Shown: in pieces, positions 44,371-53,503 of the stretch
Layout: every line of letters begins with the position of its first letter
Position numbering within the stretch: the first letter of the stretch is position 1
Assembly: GCF_001895025.1 (NCBI RefSeq)
Contig: NZ_BCXI01000010.1
Span: 1 to 64,000 of the forward strand
Length of the DNA stretch: 64,000 bases
Direction of reading: 5' to 3'
DNA from: Rhodococcus zopfii NBRC 100606 = JCM 9919
Lineage (GTDB): Bacteria; Actinomycetota; Actinomycetes; Mycobacteriales; Mycobacteriaceae
Translations under genes and position numbers: made by a program
Notes under the pieces: generated by a model
The model's input: the letters and a program-made list of their open reading frames with translations, nothing else
Told to the model about the DNA's origin: nothing
Database searches by the model: none

Positions 44371-45366
44371 TCACCGGAAGCTGCGCGGCGTGGACCCGGT
44401 CCACCGTTTGAATGCACGCCGGAACGCGCTCGGTTCGGAGAACCCGAGCCGCGCGGACAGGTCGTCCACCGATTCACCGCGGCGCAGGCCGGCGATCGCC
44501 GCGTCGCGCAGTACCTCCTCACGCAGCTGACCGAGGGACGTGCCTTCCTGGCGCAGCAGGCGACGCAGGTGCGGAGCGCTCACCGACAGCATGTCGGCGA
44601 TGTCCTCCGCGCTGGCGGTGCGCCCCTTGATGCCCGACTCGAAGATTCGACGGACCTGAGCGGACGCGGTCGACTCGTAATCACGTTCGGACAACATGAG
44701 ATTCGGCGATTCGCGGAGGTACTCCTCGAGGGTGCTCTCGGACTGCACGAGCGGCGACCGCAGCGCGGAATTGTCGATCTCGAGGGCCGCGCGGTCGGCG
44801 CCGAACGTGACGGGAACCCCGAAGATCGCGTCGTAACTGCGGGCGAGGACCGGGTCCGGCTGCGGGTAGGGCAGCACCACCGACTCCAGACGTACCCGCC
44901 CGCCGACCAGCCACGCGGCGAAGCGGTGCAGCAGCATCAGGAGGAAATCGACGGTGACCCGGGTCTTCTCGGTCACCACGTCGGGGAGCGCCACATCCAG
45001 AAAAGTCGTTTCCGCACCGGGCGTCAGCGTCAGGGCGGGCAGGGTCCGCATGACGCGGTTGACCTCGATCATGCGGGTCAATGCGTGCGCCAGGTCGGGG
45101 CAGTGGATCAGAGTCAGGCACATCACCCGGAAGGATCCGCGCGGAACCGGTCCCTCGCCGAGACCGAACAGTTCGTCGTCCGTGATCTGCCACGTCACCT
45201 GGGTGAACCGGCTGACTTGCTCGGGTGTGAGCCGCGCGTGCGGCTGTGCGAGCACCGCCCGGCTGATCCGCGCCGCATCCAGCGCCGGTGCGAGATCGAC
45301 TCCTTCGGCGGCCGCGAGCTGGACCGCCCGGCTCACGAAATCGGACGGAATCGTGGGTGCCGACAC
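44371..45366 (-). CDS. AraC-family transcriptional regulator
   Basis: 331 residues from GTG 45366. An N-terminal arabinose-binding-like ligand domain of the OruR/ArgR subtype (about 10-190) is followed by a C-terminal double HTH with SAEDIADMLSVSAPHLRRLLRQEGTSLGQLRE and LSARLGFSEPSAFRRAFKRWTGSTP. It starts one base after dapC ends, so they are likely co-transcribed, an unusual pairing. Target unknown. Confidence 0.88.
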   Translation of the reverse strand: MSAPTIPSDFVSRAVQLAAAEGVDLAPALDAARISRAVLAQPHARLTPEQVSRFTQVTWQITDDELFGLGEGPVPRGSFRVMCLTLIHCPDLAHALTRMIEVNRVMRTLPALTLTPGAETTFLDVALPDVVTEKTRVTVDFLLMLLHRFAAWLVGGRVRLESVVLPYPQPDPVLARSYDAIFGVPVTFGADRAALEIDNSALRSPLVQSESTLEEYLRESPNLMLSERDYESTASAQVRRIFESGIKGRTASAEDIADMLSVSAPHLRRLLRQEGTSLGQLREEVLRDAAIAGLRRGESVDDLSARLGFSEPSAFRRAFKRWTGSTPRSFR

Positions 45367-45367
45367 G

Positions 45368-46561
45368 TCAGCGCGCCTCCCGTAGGGTCTGCAACCGTCG
45401 GACACCTTCGGCGAGAACCTCGTCGCGCTTGCAGAACGCAAACCGCACGAGATGATTCCACCGCTCGGGATCATCGGCGAACACACTCACCGGCACCGCC
45501 GCGACACCGATCCGCTCGGGCAGGCTGCGACAGAACTCGATGGCGTCGGTCACGCCGATCGGTGTGACGTCCGCGCACACGAAATATGTTCCCGCCGAGT
45601 CGAGTACACCGAAACCTGCGTCGGTCAGTGCCCCGGACAGCAGGTCGCGTCGGCGTTGTAGGTCGTCGCGCTGCGCGGCGACCCAGGCTTGCTCGTGGTT
45701 CAGCGCATACGCGACCGCCGGCTGGAACGGTGCCCCGGCGACGAACGACATGAACTGTTTGGCGGCGCGCACCCCGTCGATCAGCTTGCGCGGGCCGAGC
45801 GCCCAGCCGATCTTCCAGCCGGTCACGTTGAACATCTTCGCCGCGCTCGACACGGTGACGGTGCGTTCGGCCATGCCGGGCAGCGATGCCAGCGGTATGT
45901 GGCGGCGACCGTCGAACACCAGGTGCTCGTACACCTCGTCGGACAGCACCAGCAGGTCTCGTTCGCACGCGAGTTCGGCGACCGCGGTCAGCGTCGCCTC
46001 GTCGTATACGGTGCCCGTCGGATTGTGGGGGGTGTTGACGACCAGCATGCGGGTGCGGCCGGTGACCGCGGCGCGCAGCGCGTCGACGTCGAGCACGAAA
46101 CCCGACCCGGAACGTTCCAGGGGGACCGCGCGCCGGGTCGCGCCCGCCAGCGCCACCGATGCGGCGTACGAGTCGTAGTACGGCTCGGTGAGCAGCACCT
46201 CGTCACCGGGTTCCACGAGTCCGAGGATCGCGGCGCTGATCGCCTCGGTTGCACCGACGGTGACCAGCACCTCGCTGTCGGGGTCGTATTCGAGTCCGTA
46301 CCGTGCGGCGCGATCGGCAGTGATCGCGTGGCGCAGCTCCGGCATGCCCGGACCGGGCGGGTACTGGTTGACGCCGTCCGCGATGGCTTGGCGGGCAACC
46401 TCGAGCATCGCCGCGGGACCGTCGGTGTCGGGGAAGCCCTGGCCGAGGTTCACCGCGTCGTGCTGCACGGCCAGGGCCGTCATCTCGGCGAAGATCGTGG
46501 ACGCGAACGGCCGGAGCCGCGTGACCGTGCGGACCGGTCGTGGTGACGTCGCTTCTGCCAT
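45368..46561 (-). CDS. dapC: N-succinyldiaminopimelate aminotransferase-like PLP enzyme
   Basis: 397 residues of fold-type I aminotransferases. NLGQGFPDTDGP, NTPHNPTGTVYDE, SDEVYEHLVFDG and the PLP lysine region SSAAKMFNVTGWKIGW are clear. It matches mycobacterial DapC (Rv0858c), which acts in lysine and diaminopimelate synthesis. Related kynurenine aminotransferases share these motifs, so the assignment leans on the conserved gene order further right. Confidence 0.85.
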   Translation of the reverse strand: MAEATSPRPVRTVTRLRPFASTIFAEMTALAVQHDAVNLGQGFPDTDGPAAMLEVARQAIADGVNQYPPGPGMPELRHAITADRAARYGLEYDPDSEVLVTVGATEAISAAILGLVEPGDEVLLTEPYYDSYAASVALAGATRRAVPLERSGSGFVLDVDALRAAVTGRTRMLVVNTPHNPTGTVYDEATLTAVAELACERDLLVLSDEVYEHLVFDGRRHIPLASLPGMAERTVTVSSAAKMFNVTGWKIGWALGPRKLIDGVRAAKQFMSFVAGAPFQPAVAYALNHEQAWVAAQRDDLQRRRDLLSGALTDAGFGVLDSAGTYFVCADVTPIGVTDAIEFCRSLPERIGVAAVPVSVFADDPERWNHLVRFAFCKRDEVLAEGVRRLQTLREAR

Positions 46562-46681
46562 TTCGCCAGCGTAGCGGGGGCGCGGTGAGTTCGGTCGGGC
46601 AGTGGGTGTCACGTTCGGGAACGCTACCTCGTCCAAGGGAGTGAGCGGCCCGCACGGGGCCGGTGACGAACGGAGACGATC

Positions 46682-47338
46682 ATGGCTCGCATTCCCGTGG
46701 TGACCCCCGACCAGGCCGGCCCCGCGACCAAGGTCGCGTACAAGATGGCGGCGCGCATGTTCGGGGAGGTGCCCGAGCCGTTCACGGTGCTCGCCCACCA
46801 CCCGGGCCTGATGCGCAGCAACGCCGTGCACGAGATGCTCGCGCAGCGTGCGTCGAAGGTGCTGCCGAAGAACGTGCGGGAGATCGCCGTGTATCGCACG
46901 GCCTGGAACATCGGATGCTCGTGGTGCGTCGACTTCGGGACGATGCTGCAGCGCCTGGACGGCCTCGACACCGAGCGGCTCGAACACATCGCCGACTACA
47001 AGACCTCGGACCTGTACAGCGACGACGAGCGTGCCGCCATCGAATACGCGGACGCGATGACCGGCAATGTCCGTGACGATGTCACCGACGAGCAGGTCGC
47101 CGACCTCGAGCGTCGTTTCGGACGGGCCGGACTGGTCGAGCTGACCTATCAGGTCGCGTTGGAGAACATGCGGGCCCGCATGAACTCGGCGCTGGATATT
47201 CAGGACCAGGGTTTCAGCACCGACGCGTGCCGCGTCCCGTGGGCCGACGCGGTGTCCGGTCAGGGCAGCACGAGTTCCCCGACCGGCCCCGGATTCCAGG
47301 CGACCTCCCAGAAGAACCCGTCGGGGTCGGCGAAGTAG
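46682..47338 (+). CDS. Carboxymuconolactone decarboxylase family (AhpD-like) protein
   Basis: 218 residues. The AhpD-type redox motif is in EIAVYRTAWNIGCSWCVDFG (C-x2-C), with the family helix before it. It could be a small peroxidase or an unrelated CMD enzyme. The last ~27 residues run antisense over the 3' end of the VOC gene on the other strand (47260-47338); this Gly/Ser-rich tail lacks family similarity and may come from loss of an earlier stop. Confidence 0.82.
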   Translation: MARIPVVTPDQAGPATKVAYKMAARMFGEVPEPFTVLAHHPGLMRSNAVHEMLAQRASKVLPKNVREIAVYRTAWNIGCSWCVDFGTMLQRLDGLDTERLEHIADYKTSDLYSDDERAAIEYADAMTGNVRDDVTDEQVADLERRFGRAGLVELTYQVALENMRARMNSALDIQDQGFSTDACRVPWADAVSGQGSTSSPTGPGFQATSQKNPSGSAK

Positions 47339-47676
47339 CCCGTGTAGCCGCCCCATTCGCGGTCCGTGCCGCCGGTGACCCTCCCGGCGCCGGCAGTACG
47401 GGCCGCGGCGAGCACGTCGTCGACCTCGTCGCGTGTCGCGACGTTGTGCGCGAGGGTCACCGGTGCGATACCACCGCTCGAGATCGGCCCGCCGACCTCG
47501 GCTTCGAACGCCGCTCGATCCCACAGGGACAGCACGATGTGCTCGCCGACCCGGAACATCAGCACGTCGCCCGCGATGTCGACGGTCGGTGTCCAGCCGA
47601 GCCCGTCGACGTAGAACGCGCGGCTGCGGGCGACGTCGGCTACGGCCAGGGTCACGAAGCTCAGGCGTTGATCCAC
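47260..47676 (-). CDS. VOC (glyoxalase-like) family protein
   Basis: 138 residues from GTG 47676 with GAGAGGAAG upstream. One glyoxalase-fold unit: LSFVTLAVADVARSRAFYVDGLGWTP, ALNHNV-like TLAHNVATRDEVD and GYTGYFADPDGFFWEVAWNP. It follows the ECF sigma gene by one base, so the pair is one operon. Function unknown. Confidence 0.85.
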   Translation of the reverse strand: MDQRLSFVTLAVADVARSRAFYVDGLGWTPTVDIAGDVLMFRVGEHIVLSLWDRAAFEAEVGGPISSGGIAPVTLAHNVATRDEVDDVLAAARTAGAGRVTGGTDREWGGYTGYFADPDGFFWEVAWNPGPVGELVLP

Positions 47677-47677
47677 T

Positions 47678-48616
47678 TCACTTCCTCTCGGAGTCGGTCG
47701 TCCACGGGGACGGGACCTTGACGCGTCGCAGCTTGTCGGGGTTCGCCATGTCGTAGGCCGCCCACACGGACCCGTCGACGACGGTGCACGCCAGGATGCG
47801 GCCGGGGAATCCCTGGTGCGTGGCGTCACCGGGGGAGCCGCTGTTGACGAATCCGAGTTGCCCGTTGACCAGTGCCGGCGTGAAGTGGAGCAGGGACTGC
47901 TCGCCGTATTTGGCGACGAGACCGAGGAAGAACCGAGCGGCCTTGTCCGGTCCGACGATGACGTTGACGGCGGTGCGGGTGGTGCCGTTCGCGTCGCCGA
48001 TCATCCGGGCGTCGGGATGTAGTGCCGCGACGACCGCGTCGAGGTTGCCCGTCGCAATCGCCTCCATAAGCCGTTGCACGGCGGCGTTGTGCTCGCCGTC
48101 GGTGACCGGCGGGGGCGTGGCGCCCGCGATGCGCCGCGCGCGGGACGCGAGTTGCCGAGCCGTGGCGGTTTCCGTCCCGAGGATGTCGGCGATCTCGCCG
48201 AACGGCACGGCGAACGCGTCGTGCAGCACGAACGCGACCCGCTGTGCGGGAGTGAGGGTGTCGAGCACGACCAGCGCGGCGAGGCGGTTGTCCTCGAACT
48301 GCACGACCTGCTCGAGCGGATCCGGGGGTGCCGCCCCGGACAGCGGGGTGACGATCGGTTCGGGCAGCCACTGACCGACGTACTGTTCCCGCCGGACCGC
48401 CGCGGACCGCAGCCGGTCCAGGCACAAGCGGCCGACCACGGTGGTCAACCATGCCCGCAGGTCGTCGATGCGGTCGGAATCTGCACCGTCCAGGCGTAGC
48501 CAGGCATCCTGGACGGCGTCCTCGGCGTCGGCGACGCTCCCGGTGAGTCGGTATGCGACCGACAGCAGGTGGGGCCGGTGTTCCTCGAACGAATCGACGA
48601 GCGACGCAGCGCGCAT
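47678..48616 (-). CDS. ECF sigma factor with C-terminal SnoaL-like domain (SigJ/ECF41 type)
   Basis: 312 residues. Region 2 at about 10-80 (HRPHLLSVAYRLTGSVADAEDAVQDAWLRL), region 4 at about 125-180 (LDTLTPAQRVAFVLHDAFAVPFGEIADILGTETATARQLASRAR), and a C-terminal NTF2/SnoaL-like domain that acts in place of an anti-sigma factor in this group. ATG 48614-48616 starts region 2. Its immediate target is often the neighbouring gene, here the VOC gene. Confidence 0.88.
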   Translation of the reverse strand: MRAASLVDSFEEHRPHLLSVAYRLTGSVADAEDAVQDAWLRLDGADSDRIDDLRAWLTTVVGRLCLDRLRSAAVRREQYVGQWLPEPIVTPLSGAAPPDPLEQVVQFEDNRLAALVVLDTLTPAQRVAFVLHDAFAVPFGEIADILGTETATARQLASRARRIAGATPPPVTDGEHNAAVQRLMEAIATGNLDAVVAALHPDARMIGDANGTTRTAVNVIVGPDKAARFFLGLVAKYGEQSLLHFTPALVNGQLGFVNSGSPGDATHQGFPGRILACTVVDGSVWAAYDMANPDKLRRVKVPSPWTTDSERK

Positions 48617-48668
48617 GCGTCCGATGGTACGACGCCCGGTCGCATGGTGGGTGGGGGCGCCGTCCTTG

Positions 48669-48692
48669 ATAGGCAAGCAGTCACTTGCCTAT
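48669..48692. promoter_or_regulatory. ArsR-type operator
   Basis: ATAGGCAAG-N6-CTTGCCTAT is a perfect 9-base inverted repeat ending 9 bases before the ArsR start codon. ArsR/SmtB repressors bind such sites and block their own promoter. It lies between the sigma gene and arsR and could affect both. Confidence 0.8.
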
Positions 48693-48701
48693 AGTGGGTT
48701 C

Positions 48702-48982
48702 GTGGCCGACGTCTTCCACGCGCTCGACGACCGGACGCGACGCATCATCCTGGACGAACTCGCGGCCGGCGACGGTCGCACGCTGTTCGAGATCTGTTCC
48801 GTGCTCGCCATGCGTCACGGTCTCGGCCTCACGCGCCAGGCGATCTCGCAGCATCTCGCGGTGCTCGAGGCCGCCGGGCTGGTCGTCACGGAGCGCCGCG
48901 GCCGATCCAAATTCCACTACTTCGACCCCGGTCCGCTCGCCCAGATCACCGAGCGGTGGCCCACCAGCGAAAGGACAGACCG

Positions 48983-48986
<4 letters not shown>
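48702..48986 (+). CDS. ArsR-family repressor
   Basis: 94 residues from GTG 48702. Winged helix throughout: FHALDDRTRRIILDELAAGDGRTLFEICSVL, LTRQAISQHLAVLEAAGLVVTERRGRSKFHYF. No metal-binding Cys cluster, so it belongs to the non-metal ArsR group often linked with SRPBCC or VOC partners. A perfect palindrome directly upstream indicates autoregulation. Its stop overlaps the next start (ATGA). Confidence 0.88.
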
Positions 48987-49369
<383 letters not shown>

Positions 49370-49435
49370 CCGCGGCCGACACGGTCGAGATGTGACCGCA
49401 CGCCGCCACCGCCCGCGGTCACAACCCCCGCGCGG

Positions 49436-51208
49436 TCACAGCCCCTGTGCGATCACCGCCGCGGTGACGCGGTCGTCGATGGAGGACACCGGGTCCTCGC
49501 GCCCGACCCACGCGTCGCCGCCGAAGTAGCCGCGGAAGATCGCCTCGGACGTGCGGGTCGCGAGCGCCTGCGTCGTCAACGTCGGATTGGGCCCGCCCAG
49601 TGCGTTGGCGAGTGCCGAATTGTCCGCGATGAAAAGCCTTTTCACCCATCTGGCCTCGCCGGTGGCGTCGAGCACCGAATCGTCCTCGCTCGTCCCCATC
49701 CGCATGCTGGACTGCGCGTGCAGGATCAACGGCGGCCAGTCGCAGCGGTGCACGGATTTCGCGCCCGCGGCCCGCATCAGTTCGACGGCCTTGCGGGTGC
49801 AGTACTCCCGGTTTCGCCGCGTGCGTTCGGACCGCTGCCGGTGCCGGATCGTCACCTTCGGTGCCAGTCCACCCTCGTCCGGCAAGAGCATCGTCGAGCG
49901 TGTGACCCGATTGCCGGGCTCGACGTCGTCGTCGGTGATCACCAGCGCCGCCAAGGTCCGGTTCGCGTCGTCGAGCGTGCCCAGCAGATCGCGGCCCACC
50001 AGCCGGCCGAGACTGTCGGCCCCGGCGTCGTCGACGACACCGCCCGCCCGGCCGTAACCGTGGATGCCGGAGTCGCTGAACGCCAGCGAATACGCCTGCA
50101 ACGCCGGGGGCATCCCGACCTGTTCGATACCGCCGTAACCGGGCAGGTCGACGCGCGCATTCGATCCGGCGCCCCGGGTCTGACCGGTGTCCTCCTCGAA
50201 CACCCCGAACACCGCGTCCATGTGGTGGTCCGTCAGGCCACGACCCACCCAGTCGTTCGGGTTCGGCAACTCCGACGCCAGCCACAGCCGCGGTGATTCG
50301 ACCGCGCCCGCCGCGAGCACCACGACTTGCGCGCGTTCCTCGTGTTCCTCCCCACCGGTGCTGCGGAACCGCACCCCGCGCGCGGTCGTCTCGCCGCGTA
50401 CGTCCTCGACGAGGATCTTCGTGACCGTCGCATCGGTCACCAGCGTCGCGGCCCGCCCGTGCGGCGACCACGTCTCCGCGGTGAGCATCATCGGGACGTA
50501 CGAGTTGTCCGTCGACCGTTTCGCTTTGAGGTTGCGGGGTGCACCCGCCGGCAGGTAGCAGCCCTGATAGCAGTGACCGCACATCGTGCAACCCTGCGCC
50601 TCGGGATGCCGCAGCCGGTGCGGGTCGCGGGTGCGCCCGGCGGTACCGCCCGGCTGCAGGACCGCGTTCTGCTGCGCGCGGTGCGAGGCGACGGTCGTGT
50701 CGTGTGTCGTCTGGTGCGGCAGTCCGAGCGCCGACGCACCGCGCAGGAAGATCCGTTCCTTCGTGCCCATCGGGGCGGTCTGCACCGGCAGGGTCGCCTC
50801 GACCCACTCGTAGTAGCGGCGGAACTCGCCGTATCCGAACGGGAACAGGTGGTCCGTGTCGTACATGTTCCGGTCCGCGCCGTCGTAGCCGGCGAACACG
50901 CCGGGTACCGCGCGCGGCGAGTTGCCGAAGTAGTGCAGGGTCGTACCGCCGACCCCCGCGACCTGCCACACGTACGAGTTCTGCGGAAGGTCGCGCAGCC
51001 ACGGGGTGCGCGACCGGTCGCCGGGTCCCTGCCGGAGGAAACCGGTGACCGGATTGTTCGCGTCGTCCTCGAAATGCGTCCACTCGCTCTCCGGATCCGC
51101 GAAGCGCGGCCCGGCCTCGACGACGAGGACGTCCAGTCCGCGAGCGGCCAGTTCCTTCGCGACGACCGGTCCGCCACCGCCGGAACCGATCACGATCACA
51201 TCCCTCAT
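49436..51208 (-). CDS. GMC oxidoreductase, dehydrogenase catalytic subunit with Cys cluster
   Basis: 590 residues. FAD motif VIVIGSGGGGPVVAKELAARG at the N-terminus and a C-terminal GMC part with NPTLTTQALATR. Near residue 208 there is CTMCGHCYQGC (C-x2-C-x2-C-x3-C), which may hold an iron-sulfur cluster. The gene starts three bases after the stop of a Tat-signal protein gene. This pairing resembles FAD-dependent sugar/gluconate dehydrogenases, where a Tat-signal gamma subunit carries the catalytic subunit out of the cell. No cytochrome subunit gene is nearby. Substrate unknown. Confidence 0.85.
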   Translation of the reverse strand: MRDVIVIGSGGGGPVVAKELAARGLDVLVVEAGPRFADPESEWTHFEDDANNPVTGFLRQGPGDRSRTPWLRDLPQNSYVWQVAGVGGTTLHYFGNSPRAVPGVFAGYDGADRNMYDTDHLFPFGYGEFRRYYEWVEATLPVQTAPMGTKERIFLRGASALGLPHQTTHDTTVASHRAQQNAVLQPGGTAGRTRDPHRLRHPEAQGCTMCGHCYQGCYLPAGAPRNLKAKRSTDNSYVPMMLTAETWSPHGRAATLVTDATVTKILVEDVRGETTARGVRFRSTGGEEHEERAQVVVLAAGAVESPRLWLASELPNPNDWVGRGLTDHHMDAVFGVFEEDTGQTRGAGSNARVDLPGYGGIEQVGMPPALQAYSLAFSDSGIHGYGRAGGVVDDAGADSLGRLVGRDLLGTLDDANRTLAALVITDDDVEPGNRVTRSTMLLPDEGGLAPKVTIRHRQRSERTRRNREYCTRKAVELMRAAGAKSVHRCDWPPLILHAQSSMRMGTSEDDSVLDATGEARWVKRLFIADNSALANALGGPNPTLTTQALATRTSEAIFRGYFGGDAWVGREDPVSSIDDRVTAAVIAQGL

Positions 51209-51211
51209 GAT

Positions 51212-51892
51212 TCAGTCCTCGATCCGGTCGACGTCTCGGTAGTAGCCCTCGAACTCGTCCCATCCGTCGCCGACACCGGCGTAGCGGGTCAATTCCCACC
51301 CGGCGGGTCGGCCGATGAGGACGCGGCGGCCGGGGTCGAACGCCGACGCCTCCGAATACGCGGCGAATGCGGCGAGCGTGGGGATCGCGTTGACCACGTA
51401 GGTGAGCATGGTTCCGGTGAATTGCGGCTCGGTGTCGAGCAATTCGAAGACCCGGGCCTTCGCGGTGTGACTCAGATTCGCGAACGGTGCCGCGAACGGC
51501 CCGGCGAGCGACCGCGCATCGACGGTGACCGCATACATGTTGACCAGGGCGGCGACAGCGGCTGCGCCGGGCAGGTTCCCGGCGGCACGGCCCAGCAGCG
51601 GCACCGGCGACGCGTGGTCGAAGGTGTGCTCGAGCGATGCCATCGCACCGTCGGTGGCGCCGCCGACCCGATCGGTGGACATGCCCTGGTGACGCGAGTA
51701 GGGGTCGTTGCCGGGGACGACGAACGCGAGGATGCCGCCGATGGTGTCGCGGACCGGCGGGGCACCTGCTGCCGGCCGTGCCGTCGCCTCGGTCGAGAAC
51801 AGGCAGGTCACCCCCACCAAGGCCGCCGCGGTCCCGGTCATTCCGGCCAGGAACCGCCGTCGGTTCCAGACCGGGCCGTCGATTCCGTCCAC
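51212..51892 (-). CDS. Tat-signal small subunit partner of the GMC oxidoreductase
   Basis: 226 residues with a twin-arginine signal: NRRRFLAGMTGTAAALVGV at about residues 10-28. The body resembles gluconate 2-dehydrogenase subunit 3-like proteins in size and composition (IGGILAFVVPGNDPYSRHQG). It would be exported through Tat and carry the GMC subunit along (inference). The gene directly precedes the GMC gene with a 3-base gap. Confidence 0.75.
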   Translation of the reverse strand: MDGIDGPVWNRRRFLAGMTGTAAALVGVTCLFSTEATARPAAGAPPVRDTIGGILAFVVPGNDPYSRHQGMSTDRVGGATDGAMASLEHTFDHASPVPLLGRAAGNLPGAAAVAALVNMYAVTVDARSLAGPFAAPFANLSHTAKARVFELLDTEPQFTGTMLTYVVNAIPTLAAFAAYSEASAFDPGRRVLIGRPAGWELTRYAGVGDGWDEFEGYYRDVDRIED

Positions 51893-51925
51893 GTGTGCTC
51901 CTGTCTCGTCGATCGAGGACCGAGC

Positions 51926-52020
51926 TTAGGGGGTGCGTAGCCGGAACTTCGGATCATGCTGCGCAGAAACGTTGAGCGCGTCGGCTCCGGACTGCACGCT
52001 TGCCGGAGTCGCATCGTCAC
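51926..52020 (-). pseudogene. Possible C-terminal gene remnant, unknown
   Basis: On the minus strand a coding-like stretch ending SAQHDPKFRLRTP and TAA (51926-51928) has no start or upstream continuation before the adjacent remnant. I do not recognise it. It may be chance, but lies in a decayed segment with other gene ends. Confidence 0.25.
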
Positions 52021-52052
52021 CGAGGGGGTTGCCGTGTAAGAGTGTTCGACGT

Positions 52053-52295
52053 GTTGCCGCTGATCCTGCGACCGCCGACGTGCAGATCCAGCAAGGCGCC
52101 GCCGACGGCTTCAACGTCATGCCGCCGTACCTGCCCGATGGACTCGAGGACTTCACCACCAAGGTCGTGCCGACCCTGCAGGAGCGCGGGTTGCCCCGCA
52201 CCGACTACACCGCCACGACACTCCGCGGCCACTACGGCCTGGACCGGCCGGTGAGCCGCCACGCCGCCGCCGAACCGGACGCCGCCACTGCATGA
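52053..52295 (+). pseudogene. Remnant of NtaA/SnaA/DszA-type flavin monooxygenase (C-terminus)
   Basis: The reading frame holds GAADGFNVMPPYLPDGLEDF, VVPTLQERGLPRTDYTATTLRGHYGL, the conserved C-terminus of the NtaA/SnaA/DszA monooxygenases, ending at TGA 52293-52295. The other three quarters of the gene are missing and no start codon fits. It is a truncated gene. Confidence 0.8.
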
Positions 52296-52472
52296 ACCGG
52301 CTTCGCCGCCGGGGCCGTCACCATCGGCGGTCTCGCCCTGGCCGGTGCGGCCTGCATGTTCCGCTTCGTTCCGCGATACTCACCCTGGCTGCGTCGGACG
52401 CTCCAACCGGCACCGACGGGTGCCTCGGACGTAGTCACCGACCCGGCTGCCGTCGACATCCCTTCGAGATAG
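52296..52472 (+). pseudogene. Remnant of a membrane transporter (C-terminus, MFS-like)
   Basis: Directly after the monooxygenase stop and in the same frame, 58 codons give one hydrophobic helix (GFAAGAVTIGGLALAGAACM) and a basic tail, ending at TAG 52470-52472. This is how the last helix of a major-facilitator-type transporter looks. No start codon fits, so it is a second truncated gene end in tandem. Confidence 0.5.
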
Positions 52473-52479
52473 GACATGT

Positions 52480-53466
52480 ATGCGTTTCGGGCTTTTCGTT
52501 CCCCAAGGCTGGCGACTGGACCTCGTCGGCATCGATCCCGCCGACCAGTGGCAGGTGATGCGCGACCTCGCCGTCCGCGCCGACAACGGCCCGTGGGAAT
52601 CGATCTGGGTATACGACCACTTCCACACGGTGCCCGCGCCCACGGACGAGGCGACGCACGAGGCGTGGTCGCTCGTCTCCGCGTTCGCGGCCGTCACCGA
52701 GCGCGTGCGCATCGGTCAGATGTGCACCGCGATGAGCTACCGCAATCCCGCCTACCTCGCGAAGGTCGCCGCAACCGCCGACATCATCTCCGGCGGGCGC
52801 ATCGAGATGGGCATCGGCGGCGGCTGGTACGAACACGAGTGGCGCGCCTATGGGTACGGATTCCCTTCCGCCGGTGAGCGACTCGCCCGCCTCGACGAAG
52901 GCGTGCAGATCTTCCGACAGGCGTGGACCACCGGTTCGGCGACCCTGCAGGGCAAGCACTATCAGGTCGACGGTGCGATCGTCCGTCCGCTTCCGTTGCA
53001 GGACGGCGGTATTCCGCTGTGGATCGCCGGCGGCGGCGAGAAAGTCACGCTGAAGATCGCCGCGAAGTACGCGCAGTACACCAACTTCGACGGCACACCC
53101 GAGGGATTCGCGCACAAGTCGGGTCTGCTGCGCGAGCACTGCGCGGCCGTGGGCACCGACTTCGACGCGATCGTCCGGTCCGCGAACTACAACGTCGCCA
53201 TCGGCCGCACCGAAGCGGAGGTGCAGGAGCGCCTCGAGAACCTGCGGGCGCGGCTCGAACCGTTCGTCGGCGCCGACGCCGCCGACGCCTCCCTCAACGC
53301 GTTCCGCGGGATGCCCGCCGTCGGCACCCCCGAACAGATCGTCGAGAATCTCACGGCCCTGAAGAAGCAGGGCCTCGGCTACGCGATCTTCTACTTCCCG
53401 GAAGCGGCGTACGACACGTCGGGCATCGAACTGCTCGAGAAGGAGGTGCTGCCGCACCTGGCCTGA
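52480..53466 (+). CDS. LLM-class (F420-dependent type) oxidoreductase
   Basis: 328 residues of the luciferase-like monooxygenase superfamily. WVYDHFHTVPAPT, MSYRNPAYLAKVAATADIISGGRIEMGIGGGWYEHEWRAYG and IPLWIAGGGEKVTLK are typical of F420-dependent members in actinobacteria. Substrate unknown. It begins 7 bases after the transporter remnant. Confidence 0.88.
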   Translation: MRFGLFVPQGWRLDLVGIDPADQWQVMRDLAVRADNGPWESIWVYDHFHTVPAPTDEATHEAWSLVSAFAAVTERVRIGQMCTAMSYRNPAYLAKVAATADIISGGRIEMGIGGGWYEHEWRAYGYGFPSAGERLARLDEGVQIFRQAWTTGSATLQGKHYQVDGAIVRPLPLQDGGIPLWIAGGGEKVTLKIAAKYAQYTNFDGTPEGFAHKSGLLREHCAAVGTDFDAIVRSANYNVAIGRTEAEVQERLENLRARLEPFVGADAADASLNAFRGMPAVGTPEQIVENLTALKKQGLGYAIFYFPEAAYDTSGIELLEKEVLPHLA

Positions 53467-53503
53467 CGGTGCCCGGATCGCCGCGCAGCCGTCCGACGGC
53501 GGG

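Noticed and set aside
49419-51299. 626-codon frame over the GMC gene
   Set aside because: Same strand, different frame; Arg/Gly-rich without domains, while the 590-codon frame has FAD motifs.
52016-52262. Minus-strand frame across the monooxygenase remnant
   Set aside because: It is the antisense shadow of the recognised C-terminal remnant.
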